Position numbers and translations under genes: made by a program
Assembly (NCBI GenBank): GCA_013398295.1
Contig: VZSF01008885.1
Coordinates: forward strand, 749,153 to 813,152
Length of the DNA: 64,000 nucleotides
Reading direction: 5' to 3'
Source of the DNA: Chionis minor
Lineage: Eukaryota; Chordata; Aves; Charadriiformes; Chionididae
The notes under the pieces: generated by a model
What the model saw: the letters and a program-made list of their open reading frames with translations, nothing else
Told to the model about the DNA's origin: nothing
Database searches by the model: none
Shown here: positions 12,601 to 27,477 of the stretch, piece by piece
How the letters are laid out: the number at the start of each line of letters is the position of its first letter
Numbering within the stretch: position 1 is the first letter of the stretch

Positions 12601-15600
12601 CTGGACTTTACAGAAATTGCTATGCTCTTGTGCTATTTTATTCATAGAATGAAGGTGAAGAAAGCCAAGGATGTCCTTGAATATTCAGCTAGCTGACTAG
12701 CAACAGAAAGCTAAATCAGTTGACACAAGAAAGCCACTACAAGGTGAAGGGGCAAGCTCATTTTTCCATCTGTTTTTATTGAACACACCCTTTGTGAAAT
12801 GTCATGGTCAAGGGCAGTTAAAAATTAATGTCATTCTAATCTTCTTTAGACACTTTAACTTGTTCAGTTAAATGTGTCAGACAGGAAACTATCCATAAAC
12901 AAATTTGAGATGTTAAATCACTAAGATAGCTGTGATTTCCTTCTTTTGCAAAATCTCATTACTAGCTGCAATATTATTTCCACTCAAGGAAGTCACTCTA
13001 CAACACCAAATATTTTCACATGCATTGAAACATGTAGACTACACAAGTCTGCGGATGTTTGCTTTGGCAGAAAATTGAACTTCCTCTGTTTCTCTGAATA
13101 CAATGCAATCCTCCTCATTTATGTCTTCATTTACAGAGGAAAACACCAACAAAAAACCCTCAAACACTTAAAAATCCCATTTTAAAACTGCCACATACTG
13201 ATGTGCTACTAAGATTCATTTCTCCTCTAGAGAACTGAAACACAAAGGCAAAAACCAACTCCAAATCTTCATTTCTTATTTGTGCTTAGCAAATACAATT
13301 GATAGAACAAATGAACATAAATAAGAGTTTAAAATACACAGTAAGACTGCAGCTCAGTATTTCTTCTGACAACTTTGTCAATGAGTTTGGCATGATCAAT
13401 ATAATCTCCTTGAGTCACTGCCTTTGGGAAAGGCACTGGCATAACAATTTAACACATCATCTTTTCTGCCTCAGTCTCACATCCAGCATTACAGGCTGGT
13501 TGATTGGTTGGTCTGCTTAATTGGTCTTTAAAAATCTGAGAGACGTTACAAGCCAACTGAAGATTTGCAAAATTTATCTTGTATCTTTGTCCAATTTTGT
13601 GCCAAAAGACTGTAGCCTGAATTCTGTTAGGGCTAGAAAGTGGAAGGCAATCACACAAATGTTTGACCACGAACAAGAAGAACCATACCTTTTCTACTGC
13701 CATTAAGTAAAACACCTCCTTGGAGCTTAAGTTTTCCTTTACACACGCAATTTTCTTCTGCAGAGATAGCCAAGCTGAATTTCTATTGCTTAGCACTAAG
13801 TCCTAGGCAATCACCTCAGAAGTATTCTCAGTTTAGAGAAAAACATACCTGACTTATTTCCAGTGTTCACCCTCCTCATATCAGCTCTCTCCATCCGCAG
13901 ACACACAAAATGCCTGGGAAACCCAGTTTGGGCAATAAGTCAAGGGGTAGTTTCGTGCCATCCCTTCCCACCACCCTCTACAAATTTCCACTCAGTCTAG
14001 TTCCTTCCAGCACTTTTTAAGGGCAGCCAGAAGCCTCTACTTCCACAATCTTCAGAAATCAAGAAGAGGGGAGAATAGCAAAGTGGTACCACAGTGTCAA
14101 TTAGATGTATTACTAGGGACTGCAGTGTAACACGGCTCTACTACATCGAGCTACTTCCCACAAGTGTAAGATTTTTATTATCCAGAAATCACAAATAGAT
14201 TCTGCTGCGCAGATTTGTTAGAAAAACCCCCCATGGCATTTCACTGCCTCTCCACGCTTGGAAGTGTTAGCAACACAGAGCTGAGCAGGATCCAGGGGTT
14301 CTCTGCTGAGCTATGATTAAGGTGAGCACACTGCAAACAAAACGAGGTGCCTCCTTCTCCCAGTGACCTGTGCCACCTCTGAAGGGGTGAATAACTGAAG
14401 TGCTATGCAGTCAGACGAACTGGATTTGCATTCCCTTCTCCCCACTTCCATTACATTTGGGGTATAACTGTGAATTAACTCAAACGAAACGTAGCTTTAA
14501 GTAGCAGAGAACAGTTTTTACTAGATTATACTTATTTGTGATGTATTTTCTTGCTTTCTTATTTGGTTAAACAAGGACCAGAATGCAATGCCATTAAGCC
14601 ATTAAATTAAACCTGATTTACATAGCATGTATTTACTTAGTTAATCTTTCTAGTATATCAGTTTTTACCTTTTTAATTTGGTGGAGTTATGAGCAAAATC
14701 TGAAAAGCAACACAAACCCAGTTCCTAAATTGTGCATGGTGTTAGGGTCATTTTTTATTGCTTACTGAAGGCCAGTCCTTCAGAAGCCTTGCTGCTTAAA
14801 ATGTTCTTTGTCTATTAACTTCCCCTAAATACCTTGCCCAACAAAGCCTAATAATTACTTGACACATACTTTCTCTTTAATGAGAGTTAAAGCTTATGAT
14901 GACATCAGCCGGTCCTATTTGTCTGTGACTTGCAAGCCAGATGAAGTTTACTTACTAAATGTTGCAACCCTGCCAAAATTCAGGGCTGCATAGAACAGTA
15001 TGTTCAGGCCCTGATGTCTTGCCAGTTTTCAATGAAGTGCTTGACAGAGACCACATGTGGAGGTCAAGTGATACTATCATGATCTCACCAGATGGTAAGT
15101 TGTGGTATTATTCCCAAGGCAGGTAGTATAGTCTGTTCAGAAACAGTTGGCAGGTGATCCATGAACTCACAGCCAGAAGCAACTGGATTATTGCAAAAGA
15201 TCAAGAACGTTATTGATGTTGGCGAAAAGGCTATTCCAAGAATTTTCCTCGCACGTAATTCAAGGACTAAATTCTCAAGACGTATGTTTTCTTGAAAAAA
15301 ATAGAAGGACCTACTTTATTAACTTCTATCTTGAATCAGAAGCCCTCCTGTTAAAGAAATCTCATATCTTTGCATGGTTATTATATGATTTATGTTAAAT
15401 AGTAAAATAAAGACACTGCAAGCTCACCTTGCTTGGGCTCTTGTAACATATTAAGGATCAGCAGGTCACTTGAACTTTGATGTCAATTCATAGGTTGCAT
15501 CTATGCAGGTTAGAGGGCAGGACTGGACTTGTTTGCAGAGAGCGACAGGAAAGCAGACCATGGAGGAACCTTACAAAATTTTGTAGGTGACATTCTCCCA

Positions 15601-17779
15601 CCCCGCTACAGTAGCAGCTTATCCAAGTCAAAGTGTGAAACGCTCAGCACTTCACACAGTCCATCCTTCATTTAGAGCAGGTAAGCAATTTGAATCACTA
15701 CTGAACTGACACTGCTACTATTTCCTGGACAAAGTTGCAAAAAATATTTCTAAAAATCGGTAAAGCCACACAGTGGACTCCTTTTATGCAGTAGCAGTTT
15801 TCCTCCCCAACCTAAAGAAGCAATAGTCTCCTTTCAGAAAAAGACACAATTTTAAACCAGACTTTAAAATTTCAAGTTCCTCTGGTGCAAAACCTATTAA
15901 TTGACCACAAACTTTATCAGATTCTGAGATTCTCAAAGGGCCTGTGCAAAGGCAATCTTATTTGCCCTTGCACTTCTGAGAGGCTGCACTTTCTGCCTAA
16001 CATCAAAATCTCCACTGAAATTCTACACTAACATCCTCATTCATACTGGCCAAACTTCAGAAAAAAACATAATCAATCTCTCTGTGACTGAGAAAGCCAA
16101 GATTTCTTTTAATTAATTCATCACACTGGGACACCTTACTCTATTTAAAATTGTGGGACAAAAGCGTTTGAAAATAAATACATTAAGTAGAAATAATTTT
16201 TTTTAAAAAAAGGGTGGCCACAAAAACTGCTGGAAAGTAAGTTGCCTATATTAATTAAAATGCTTTCTGAGATTTTTCTTTTTAAAATAGGACACATGCT
16301 CCTAGGAAATAAACGTGCAGCAATGCAAAGCTAAGCATTAGGATGCTCTAAAGAGGATGGGCAGCAATTCAGACTGAAACTATGGTATTTCTTTAGATGT
16401 ATAGAGAAGAAAATTCTGTAGTATAATATTAAAATGTAACATACCCTTAACTGATATTCTTTGAAAATATTGGGAAAGTAGCCACTATAGTGCATGTATC
16501 ATCCAGCTGTAGCCTTTCATAACTATTTTAAAAGAATTAATGTGTTTGATTAAGTGTGCAAATACCAGAATTAATTTTTAGAGCTGTTTTTCTCATGAGG
16601 CACATATTGCTCCCTTTCACTAGCAGCTTTTTTTTGAGCCTTCCTAAATTTGATGCTTTACATGACAGCAAGATAAGCCTTCAGCCATCACTGCACTTTT
16701 CTCTTTTTTCTTTTAATTTGGGCCTGCATCATTTATCCAAACTACAGTGTACTTGTCTAGCTAAATTAAGCATCCAGACTGCACAGCAAACATTATCTGA
16801 CGTGCTATCGGCTGGTTTCATGCTTGCCATCTAAGCAGCGTTTTGTCAGACATGAAAAGTACAAGTCTAGATGCTTCTTATTCAGCTAACTGAACGTCAT
16901 GTTTAAAGCTCTTTAGGGAAAAATGAACAAATCACCTTTAAATTGGAAATTAATTGTTTCGTGTTCTAATTTCTTGGTCATTTACCCTGGCGTAGGGCAT
17001 TTTAAGGACCTCTTTTACTACTCACTCTTGTTTCTGCGAATTGGTTCCAGTACATCTTGAGAATGGACTCTGCAACAGCATAGCACTAGCCAGGTTCATC
17101 TCCAGTGCAAATATTAAATAGCCCCATCACTGCACAAGACAGAAGTGTCCCAATGGTTCCTTCCTGAGAAGACTTGCAATCTAGAGGCTATTTGGCAGAG
17201 AGTTGGATCTGATACTCATTTCAAACGGAATGGGATCAGGTCTTTCATGCTGCTTTTTTATTTTGCCAGTGAAAAGCGTATGTCCAGGGGAGTGCACTGG
17301 ACATTACCCATACAGCTCCCAGCTACCTGCAATTTGAGCTACATACCTGCATCTCAATATTTTGAGATGCAGCCCAAGGGGGGCTGCAAATATGACCCTC
17401 GGAGTCCAACAGGGCTCTTTGATACTGCAGTTACAGTACTAAGTTGTAACACGTATACCACCAGGCAAGCTGCTTTAGGATTCATGTTGGAAAATTCTTA
17501 TTGCTTGTATGATTTACTGGCAAAACTTATGGCCTCATTCTGCAAGTGCAAAGTTTTGCACTTACGAGCACAAAACAAAGAGAGTGATGATTGGGAATAG
17601 CAATCAAAGACAGCTGTTTCTGTTTTTAACGAGAGACATGTTGCCTGGTTATCAAATTCGCAGTGATAAGACGACCTAGTGAAGTCACTGAGAATGCTGC
17701 CAGTGACTTTCCTGGAGTGGTATCAGATCATATGAGACAAATATTTAGGTATGAATCTCTTCGGTATTCTCCAAAAATA

Positions 17780-18790
17780 ACTATACTGGGTTAGATCAAG
17801 GGTTCTGCTCAGGATTATGTGGCAAGCACTTACAGCAGAGCAGAAGGGAAGGTATATTCAATACTATCTTCTCCCTAATATTTTTGCAACCACTAACCAA
17901 CTTCATGTCATCGATTACCTGGTGTGCTTAATATTTAAAAATTCACAATGGATGTGCCATTCTTGCAGCATTTGTTCAGTCTCTTCCTGAGCCCATGTAA
18001 ACTTTTAGCACCCACATCAACCCCTGCAAAGGAGTTCCACGGATGTCCTGCTTGCACGCATAACCACACTCTTTGGTTTTGTGTGGTTTGTCTGTTTTCT
18101 ACTAGCTTCAAATGCTCTTGTCATGGCTGACTGAACAGTCAAATCCCTATCCATAGTTTCCATGCCACTTTTTCAAGATGAGGAATCATGGTTTACTTGA
18201 GCTGTACAGTTGTCCCTGTATTAAGCTACCACACAACTTTTGATCACCCTTGATGCACTTCCATGAGTGTCTTCCTGCTCTGTAATACCCTTCTGAAACA
18301 AGAGGAACACTACTGTAGGATTTAAGATGGCTTTTTTTTTTAGGTCACTTCTTGGTATGATGAACATGGATCCTCAAAAACTCCAAAGCCGTTGCAACAT
18401 TCCACCACTAGATGAGTGGATCATTTACTCCTAGCCTCCGATTCCACTTTTCTTTTTTTTTTTTACTGTCAGTTATTTAAGAGTAAGATGACCTTCCTCC
18501 TTATGGAATGGAGACTTGGGTTCCTTAAGAAATCCCTGGTGAGGGACCTTGGTGGAAGCTTTGTGGAAACCCAGACAGACTGTATCAACCAGATCACACA
18601 TACCCATCTGTTTGCTGAACATGTCAAGAGCACTCTGAGTCGTAACACAGGGTTTCTGTGTTACTAAAGCTGTATTTCCCCTATTATCTTCATAGAGATG
18701 CCAACTAATTTTTTTCTCTATTATATTTCTGTTAATTTTTCAAGTACATAAGCCACAGTAGGAGGCTTATAGTTTTCTTGACTTCCCTCT
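17780..18790 (-). mobile_element. Old, decayed CR1/L3-like LINE remnant, antisense orientation
   Basis: Read on the plus strand it follows the order of the reverse complement of amniote CR1-like elements: CTATACTGGGTTAGATCAAG near the 3' end, GCAAAGGAGTTCCAC near 18026, and TGGTGAGGGACCTTGGTGGA with ATCAACCAGATCACAC at 18538-18598, the remains of the reverse-transcriptase motif LDFQKAFDKVPH. It is full of stops and indels. The middle (18130-18420) is poorly recognisable. The matches are from memory of the family. Confidence 0.6.
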
Positions 18791-19027
18791 TACTTTCCAA
18801 ACACTAACTTTACTTCCACCTTTTTTCCGTGAATTTCTTTATGAAAATCCAAAGTGTGGTATCAGCAGCCTTCAGCAACAGTACTAATATTTTCTGAACT
18901 TCTTTGCTCCACACAGAAGAAAGAGACTTTATACAGATACAGTTATTTTATACAATCATCTCCATTTCAGACAGCACTGCAGTCTCCAGTGCATTGTCAT
19001 GAAAATACTTTGCACAGCTACTGCTCA

Positions 19028-19081
19028 GACAAAGGAACTACAGTGCACTCCTTTGACAACGGGACTACAGTGCATTCCTTA
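19028..19081. repeat. 27-bp tandem duplication
   Basis: GGAACTACAGTGCACTCCTT at 19034-19053 recurs as GGGACTACAGTGCATTCCTT at 19061-19080, a period of 27 bases with two mismatches. It is a local duplication in the intron. Confidence 0.8.
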
Positions 19082-22000
19082 TCTATGTTCTTGGACAAGC
19101 TTGATGTTCAATATCTGTCTGTGTAGCCTACCTTAACCTAGGAAAAATGTAAAGCAAAGTTGAACTGTTCTGCCATCCTAGGAGAAAAGCAGGCAATTCT
19201 CTGGCCAAAGAGTAAAGCAGTGTTTATGTCAGTATGGCAAAATAAATTATTTTTATATATCTATATGAGCAAAGGAGAGAGATCCCATCTTAACCATAAA
19301 CTGTCAACATCTATAGAAAGGTGTAAATGAAGTTAATAAGCCTCTAAATAAAATTTCAGAACGAAATGACTGGAATAAAAGCCTCAAAGACATGGATGGA
19401 TACTTTGGGATACCAGTAGATGCATACTAAAAGCCCAGTGGAAAATTTCATAATTGCTATGCATTATTTACCACCTAGTACATCCAGAGTAAGTGACTGC
19501 TACATTAATTTCATTTGAAATATAGAGAAATAGACACAATCACCATTTTTAATGAGTTTATCTATTAAAAATCTATGTATTTGTATAGCTACTGTTTGAC
19601 CTTATCAAAATACTCCCTCATGCCAATTGTGTAAGAAGTCCCCAGCCTCATGATCTGGCATTGTGCAGCAGTACAGTGTGCACTCCAGCATCTAATATCC
19701 AAACTCTAATACAAAAACTAGGAAGAGAGCATGACTTAACAAGTTTCCTTAGCAGCTCTACTCCTCTCCATCATCTCAAGAACTCTGGAAACTAGAGTTT
19801 ATTACGTTTATTCTTAAACTATGAGAGGACATCTCATACATTCTCGACTACCTGGTGGCTTATTAAAAAAAAAAAAAGCTTTTAATACAAGTGTAACTTT
19901 AGGCTTATTTCACTTAAGCATAAGATTCTTCTTTTATGCTCACACAACTTGGGCATCTGAACAGTATTCTGGAGAACGAGTTAATAAAGATTCTACATCC
20001 CTGCCCTCATCACAAAAATACTGTCAAGAGATATCACACATTGCCTGAGAGTTCTAAGAAGTCTGCCACCAAAACTGGAGAAGATCATAGCTAACACTCA
20101 TCATATTCTGAGTTAATGAACAAAGGAACTTTTAAAAGTAATATGCATCATTCACATTTCAGGCCTTCTTTAACAAAAAGAAAAATAAACCAGAACAAAC
20201 CAGAAAGGTGTACAAACCCAGTCATTAAATTCCTTTTAATCAATATTTTTAAAAACTTTAAAAGTCAGTCAAGCTTTCTCCCTCCTCCTTCAGAACAAAT
20301 CTTCCTTTCATGTCCTCAGGGAACTTATAAAAACCTGAGAAGTGACTTAGAAGATGCAATATTTTGTAGAAGTAAAAGACACAGCTTTTTCCTACAGCAG
20401 AAACTGAGTCATTGCATCCTTCCTCAGAATGTGAAAAAAGTATCTGTTATTCTCAAAGGAGACTTCTGGATGCTCCACAGAAAAAAAAAAACCACCAAAG
20501 CAAAACAAAAATACATTCACAGAACACTTAAGGGAGAAAGGAAATGTGTCATAAGAGAAAGGTTGAGAAGACCTCACCCAGAAGACCTCCGAGTCAAAAG
20601 AAACCTCCCTTCCTCTCTGAAAGATGATAAAAAAAACACGCACTCGTATCTTGTTGACTTCTAGTAGACATTTCTGGCTTAGGTGTAACCTACGAGAGAG
20701 AGATAACTAATCTGAGTCCATCCACCCTTTTTCTGAATTCTGGATCCTTATTAAAACAGAACACAACTGTCAGATAGTCTCCACCGTGAACTTCTCACTA
20801 CCTTTCACCTTATAGAGAAGAACAGAAAAGAAATACAACGTAAAAAGGAAAAAATTACATACAGCACAAGGCTATTCTGCTGCAGTATGAAAAACAAACA
20901 GCCCCTCCCCCAAGTACGACTACAATAATTTGTACAAAAGTAGACTCAACCACCAACCAGGTGAATCTAAAACCATCTGAAACTTTCTCTCAGGACACAG
21001 GACTTATCAGAGTGGAGTTTTCACAATAATGTATTACAGCAGATACACGAAGAAAGAGGTAGAAGACAGTAAGCTGGTAAGAGTACAGTGCCTATAGAAG
21101 TGATCACAGTGGGTGTTAATAAAGCAGGTTATAGACACCTGCCTACGATAAATCGTAGCTGACCGTGGTGGATGTTCTCATCCAGTTGTGATTCTTCTGT
21201 CCTTCAGCTTCCCTACAATTGCAGTGCCTGCTGGTATCATGCCTCTCCCATAAAATGATGCTTCTGATAGTGCAAGAAAACTTATGACAAAAAAAGGCCG
21301 TCATCCACGCAAATACAGGTTCTGCATAAGTGCTCGGCTGTTTCTCACAAGGAAAGCCAACTCCAGGGATGTTATTACTTGAAATACCAGATTTATCCGA
21401 AATGCCCAGGGACAATGCAGATTGAATAAACTTTAACTTACAGGGCACGCAGAGCTCTACTGATGGCATCTTCACCAACACAGCTGTCCGTACCAGGAAC
21501 GTACACTACTCTACACTGTTCTACAGGATCTGTATTCATTGCTTAGGGCTTAATTTGCCCTAGAAGGAAATATGTCCTTTCGAAAAACTGAGGAGAGCAG
21601 CAGTAACAGTATGATTTCATACCAATCAAGATTACCTTTGCAGTCAGTGATTCACAAATCTGTGGCATCAGATTATGAAGAATTAAAGTGGAAGAGTGGT
21701 AATCATTTTGTGCAAACATGCAAGATACCTGTGCAAAAAACCCCGCTATGCTGGGGGGCATAAGTGGAAGAAATGTTTGCTTTGCTCAGATTTTTCTATT
21801 AACAACCTCAATTTAAACTCCTTTTGCAACAGAAGGTGGCATAGTGAAGAATAATATGATATTAAAATCACAGTGGCCAGATACTGAGTTGCTGAGCAAC
21901 CATACGTAGTTTCTGACATCTTAAAAGTTCAGAAAACGTCAAGCTACAAACTCAGCTTCCTAATTACAGACAGCCGAGCTAACGATTTCTAAAAATCTTG

Positions 22001-22128
22001 GCCACTGTTTTAAAATACATTTTACTTATAAGGAAGATAATGAGTCACATTTCCAAGTGGCTTCCAAGTCCACATACATACACATGGGAAATTTGAGAAC
22101 TGCAAATTCAGAGACTACTTCTGGAAAT

Positions 22129-22166
22129 TTGGTTTAGGTTGGAAGGGACCTTAAAGATCATCCAGT
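22129..22166 (-). mobile_element. Short CR1 3'-end fragment, antisense
   Basis: TTAGGTTGGAAGGGACCTTA followed by AAGATCATCCAG is the reverse complement of the CR1 3' end. Only about 38 bases remain and the flanks are not recognisable. Confidence 0.7.
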
Positions 22167-25100
22167 AATTTGGGTGAGTATATAGTTTAATAAGACTTTG
22201 AAAAAACTTAATGTTAATTATGATTTCAATATAATTTTATTCATACATTTCCTTCACTGCCTGCCCTTTGTATTTACTACTTGAACATTATTCTGTGGTT
22301 CTTGCTTGCAGAATGTATTCCAGGTACGTTTTCACTATATGCTGTGCTCATTTGCAATGTCATTTAAAGTATTTCAGGGCTGTCTGCAGATGGGCACAAA
22401 TTCAATGGCTTTCAGCAGGACATTTTACTGGCATATTTCCTCTGTTTGACACATTCTTAACACGCTCAATCAACCAGAGGGGACATAAGCTTTCAATTAC
22501 TGGTGTATTCTATTTGTGTTGGTTTATAACGGACAATGAACAACTGTAACACAAATTCTGCTGTGAGAAAGGCATCCCTACTAAAAGCATGAAAATGCTC
22601 TTAAATGCCTAGGATGCCTAACCCAGTGTCCTGCCAGCTCTGCAGCACTCCTATCAATAATTGCCAGCAGAATCGTAAGTCTTCCAAGTGCAATATGCTC
22701 TGGAACAGGGGAACATACGTCACAGGAGGCTGCTATCTCCAAAAGGAGTACAGAAACACTTGAAAAGGAGGAAAAAAAAAAAGAAAGAAGATGAAGAAAA
22801 ACCCTATGTGGTGGTCAGTATTAAAAACCATCAACTAAGATGCCAAAAATAACATTGTCTCTGCATTTCCACATTTTTAATTTCCTTCCATTTAATAAGA
22901 TGTACAACAAATACTGAAAGGATCTTCTATATAGAAATAAGAAATCTGGCAAATTTTTAGTGTGAGTAGCTTATTTTCTCCAGGAAAGATATGAATGTCT
23001 CACTTATATTTGTTCAGATTAAAATGATTCTCCTAAAGCTGAACATTTAGACATAAAATTGCTCAAAAATAAAATGGAGGTAAGGAGAAAGAAACCTGCC
23101 AACAATGATCTGAGTAAACCTGTGACTCTCTTTGGCTGCAATATTCCTTTTTATTCATGTGAGTAAGTCTCTTCAATGAATAAGTTATTCTTGGTGAGAA
23201 AACACCAGCCTTGATAGAACACTGGGGATAAGTAGCCTGTTCTAAAGGTATGGCCCTGACCAAGAATGGGGACTCAAAAACTGTCCTCAGCAACCCAAAT
23301 TTGAGATCTAAATGGAGAGGAGAGGAACGTAAGAAGCAGCGCAAAACCCACAGTATGTCACATACATTAGTTTGTCTACAGCAACCTCCAGGAAACTACA
23401 TAAACACAAAAATAAACCTGAAAATTGTGTTGGTTTATTATGGAACCTTCCAGAAGTGTGAGGCCAGTTCCTCAACCTGCACTAAAAGCAACAATGTATT
23501 TTTTATTTAAACCCATTGTCTTGTCATATGACAACTAAGATTAAAGTCTATGACACAAATGTTAGAATATTGTACCTATCATCCTGTTCTTCTATTAGTC
23601 CAGGAATTTGACTGGCTAGTAACAAATCCCAGATGCCTCCTGTTACATCTACACATTATATGAAGATGCTTCTGTTCTGAGAATTGCAGCAGCTGAAATA
23701 GCACACAGCTGCTTTCTCACAATCTACAAGTTTAATTCTGTCTTCTGGAGTTGACACCAGAGCTATTATACAGACGAAGGCACTGAAGAGCCCTCTAATT
23801 GTGATGTTGTCTCCAAAAAGCCTCATCATTCTATTCTGAATAAACTACCCCATTTCATAGACAAGGCTCTTAGAGAAAGTCCCTGAGGCCTCCTTTACCA
23901 TTCCTCCTCCCTCTGTATTCTGTATTCTGCCATAATAATGCTAAAAAAAAATAATTATTGCCATAAACTAATTTGCCTTTGCACAGTACTCTCGACCTCC
24001 AAAAGACTCAAATTCTCCCTTCTACAGTTCTAAGAAATGACCCAAACACACTTCTTTTTCTTTTAAAGAGAGGTCACTGAATAAGCCCCTGAGGAGATGA
24101 GTTGAATTCTGTCAAACTTCACATGTAGCTTTTCTCTGTGTATTCTGTCTACAATGGCATACTCAAACAGGTTTTCTCTTAAATATTTCGTGTATATGGT
24201 GCATACTTTTTGGGGCAGGAACTCATTTTACACTATGGCTACGGTAAGGTGGCCCCAGAATCTGCTAGCACATCATCTGAAGCATCACGACAGAGAACAC
24301 AGATTGTTTGCAAGAAGGGTCCAGTTTTTGTTCACCCCCTATGCTATTCTGCTGTACTCTCTGGATGGTGTGTGCTCCACGTTGCAACTTAAGAAAGGAG
24401 GGGACATCCTTGCTTCTAAAGCATACAACCTTCTGGGTTTCATACTGGAAATGTTACTGTACCCTGGTCTTTTTGAAGAATATTTTTTCCAAGTGAATTC
24501 TCATTATTCTAAACAGCATCTCTTGAAGGATGTTTAAAAAAACCAAGGGGAAAGTCTCCAGGGGAGAAATCAGTAGACTCCTTTCTTTGACTCTGAATTC
24601 CTTTGCAAACTACTTATTGCATATTCAGCACACTCTGAAACATTGCTCAATTGTGCTCTGAAGAGAAATTAGTATTTTCTAGAGGAGATTTAAGATAGTT
24701 ACAGAGGGAACACTACCTTTAAATAGGCATGGAAAACTAATGATGCTGCACTAAAAGGTAATCCAAGTTACTGCAGGGGCCTTAGCCTCAAGGAGGTAAA
24801 TTACTGTAAGCCCCACAGAAAAAAAAGCTGCAATATGCTAAAGTTATATTGCAGTAATCCACCTATTCAGAAAAGCCAGTGAAGAAAATTTAAATCCAAA
24901 GCATAAATTAAAACACCCCAGTCTTCATACACATGGAAATTTCTCATTGTGACCACTAGGCAGGGAGATGAGACATATATCCCTAAATAATCATCTGTGC
25001 AGTAAAGAAATCCAAATGCACTGGAGCTTAACTATGGGTTAAAAGTAACAGGCTTACTGGGTTGGAAGGTCAATCTACAGGTATTCATAATAGCTACCGT

Positions 25101-27477
25101 ATTCGCTTTTCTATACAACTGTATGGAACCAGATAGTTAAAAAAGAAAAAACCTTCTGAAAGTTCATAATACCACCTTTTTCATTTTCTATTAGTGTGCT
25201 AGCTGCACTGGAAATAAACATGTTCCCCTTTTGCAGGATCTTCCTGTTAGTAACAGTTGCACATAAATAAAGTTTTCTAAACAAACATCTTATCTTTTTA
25301 TGGAAGGAAGTCCATTAATAAGGAATTGACGTCCTTCCCTGAAAAAAAAGATCAGTGCTAATTCTTTCCCATAAACTAAAGAAATAAACTTACACCCTGA
25401 GATTTTTTACTCTATTTTCACAGCAAACTGGATAGTCTGCACGTAGATAAAATAGAACTGTTTGGGTTTTCTTATAAACAATATCCTTGTTGCTACCTTG
25501 CCACATAATACTGAACAATTAATCTCTTCCTTCGGGTTCTTGATTGCTTCATGGAATTTGTGCTTCATTTCAACTGTACTCCAAACATTCTTGTTCAAAC
25601 TACAGGGCTGCCTGCGGGCAACCTTCAGCATGGGAGCTTCAGAAGCGCACCATAGCTGTTCAATATTTTGACCTATGCAACCACTCCTTTACCCAACAAA
25701 TGCAGCCAAACAGACTCTAGAAACTGGGCTCATAATCTACTGCGCTCTTCATTGGCTTTGTCAGCTACACAATAGAGTTCTATTGCCTAAAATTAACTTC
25801 ATCATGGAAAATCCTCTGATGCAATGTTAATCTGCTTTCCTTCTTCCAAATAACTTTTCCTTTAGACTAAGAGAACTTAAGTTGAGACTGTACTATATCC
25901 TACTTGTGATAAATAAAATAAATACTTTTCTCCCAACAGCTTCAGAAAACCAGCACTGGAATCTATTTGCAATAATGATGAAAATAGAAATGTTAACATG
26001 TTTACAGAGAGTTTTTTCAGTGGTTTAGTGCAACACAATTTAAAAATCTCGGTGCCACACTGCATGGAGATAAGCCTAAGAGAATAGCAGAAAAATACAG
26101 TCTGTGATTACCATACTTGTATAAACTTAAGAGTTTATGAAAAGATGAACGAAAAGATCTGCTTATCTTAAACACATTAAATGTTTAACTTGGGGGGACA
26201 CAAGAAACCTCATCAAAATATTTACAGCAGGAATTTCAAAAGGAAATTTTAAAAAAGAAAGTGCACTGAATAACTGCAAGAAAACATGGTTGTTACTCTT
26301 CAGTTCTGTCTATAAATGAGTGCTATTTCAAAAGAATCTATTCCAATTTTGAAAGATGAAACACCGCTATGTTCCAACAACCAAACCTCTAGCTATCCTA
26401 AGAATGAGAAAATAAGATTCCACAATCCTTTAGCAAGAGCATGCATCAACTTTGCTTACACAGTGCTTCACTGGAGAAGGCACTGAATGTTATGTCTTAA
26501 CGCAGATAAATAAAAGAGTGACGGGGAGTGCAATTGAGACCTAGACTCCTCCTCCTCCACTATACTGATCTGAAAGATTCTTTCCTGACTCCATTTTGCA
26601 CTAATAAATTCGCTTTCCAAAGATCAGCCTGCCGTAGAGGTGACAAGCTCTAAGCAGACAGTCAGTCCATGTTACACAACCTTGAAGGTACTGGTTCCTT
26701 GCATTCTTATTTGGCATCCATATATAGCTTTACACACTGACTTTGACAGTTTATATTTAGAATGTAATACTTTTTGTTGATGGTGGAACCAGAAGCCTTA
26801 AGGTGCTTGTGCATGTTTAGTAACACACATACCCAAATGTCACTAGAAAAACAAAAACGATTTCCCTTTCCTTTAACTCTATTCTTTTCAAAGGGCTAGG
26901 TCCTCAGAAAGGTTTCCCCCCATTTCTGCTTAATTCTTGATAACTGTATTGCGGAACAGTGACCTTTTTTAAAAACAAAAACAGAGCACTGCTTTAAAAG
27001 GTCACATGGCACAACTCAGAAAGCAGAGCAGATCTTCTGGTGTCCCACAGCAGCACTGGAAACAGGCATCTAGGTGACAGCCTGACAAGTATCGGGGCAA
27101 AACAGCATGCTGAAGATTTTTGCCAGTCATTAGAACGGTCACCAGTTTTCCAGGACTGCCCTGGCCAGCCAGGACACCTAGTCACTCGATACAATTCCCA
27201 TCTTTTCTGCCTTAACTTTTTCTTCACCCTCCTTCTTTTAGCACAATTCCTCACAAAACTTGTCTGATTCTTGACGTGGAAGAAGGTTTGGGGCAGTCTC
27301 AAGAAACCTCAGTAAACTCCAAGACTTCTGAAAATTTTATTTTGCAAGACCAACAGTTTCCGTGAGCTGTAGTTAACGGCTAGCCAAAATATCTGTGAGT
27401 GACTTTAGCTCTGACGAATGAACTGAGGGCAGCCGGCACATAAAAGAAAGAAGCCCATTCTGTGGTGTCACTGTTAC

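Larger units (their letters stand above)
4301..27477 (-). other. COBL: Large intron between the two KKRRAP exons (23.2 kb)
   Basis: No COBL exon was found between the two KKRRAP exons, in agreement with the contiguous human protein. The intron contains an AAT run near 5292, a CA run near 7002, the solo LTR with its nested CR1 (9154-9956), an old antisense CR1-like remnant (17780-18790), a small tandem duplication (19028-19081), a short CR1 scrap (22129-22166), and otherwise unique-looking AT-rich DNA. The longest open frame inside it (20116-20664, plus strand) has no recognisable domain. Confidence 0.85.

Noticed and set aside
17145..17600. 151-codon plus-strand open frame
   Set aside because: No domain or family resemblance and no splice or promoter context; it is intronic and antisense to COBL.
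20116..20664. Longest open frame of the window (182 codons, plus strand)
   Set aside because: Lys/Ser-rich composition follows the local A-rich DNA, there is no recognisable domain, and it lies antisense inside an intron; a chance open frame is the simplest reading.
23800..23900. MIR-like wording (CCATTTCATAGACAAGG)
   Set aside because: Too short and too poorly matching, and MIR copies are scarce in birds.
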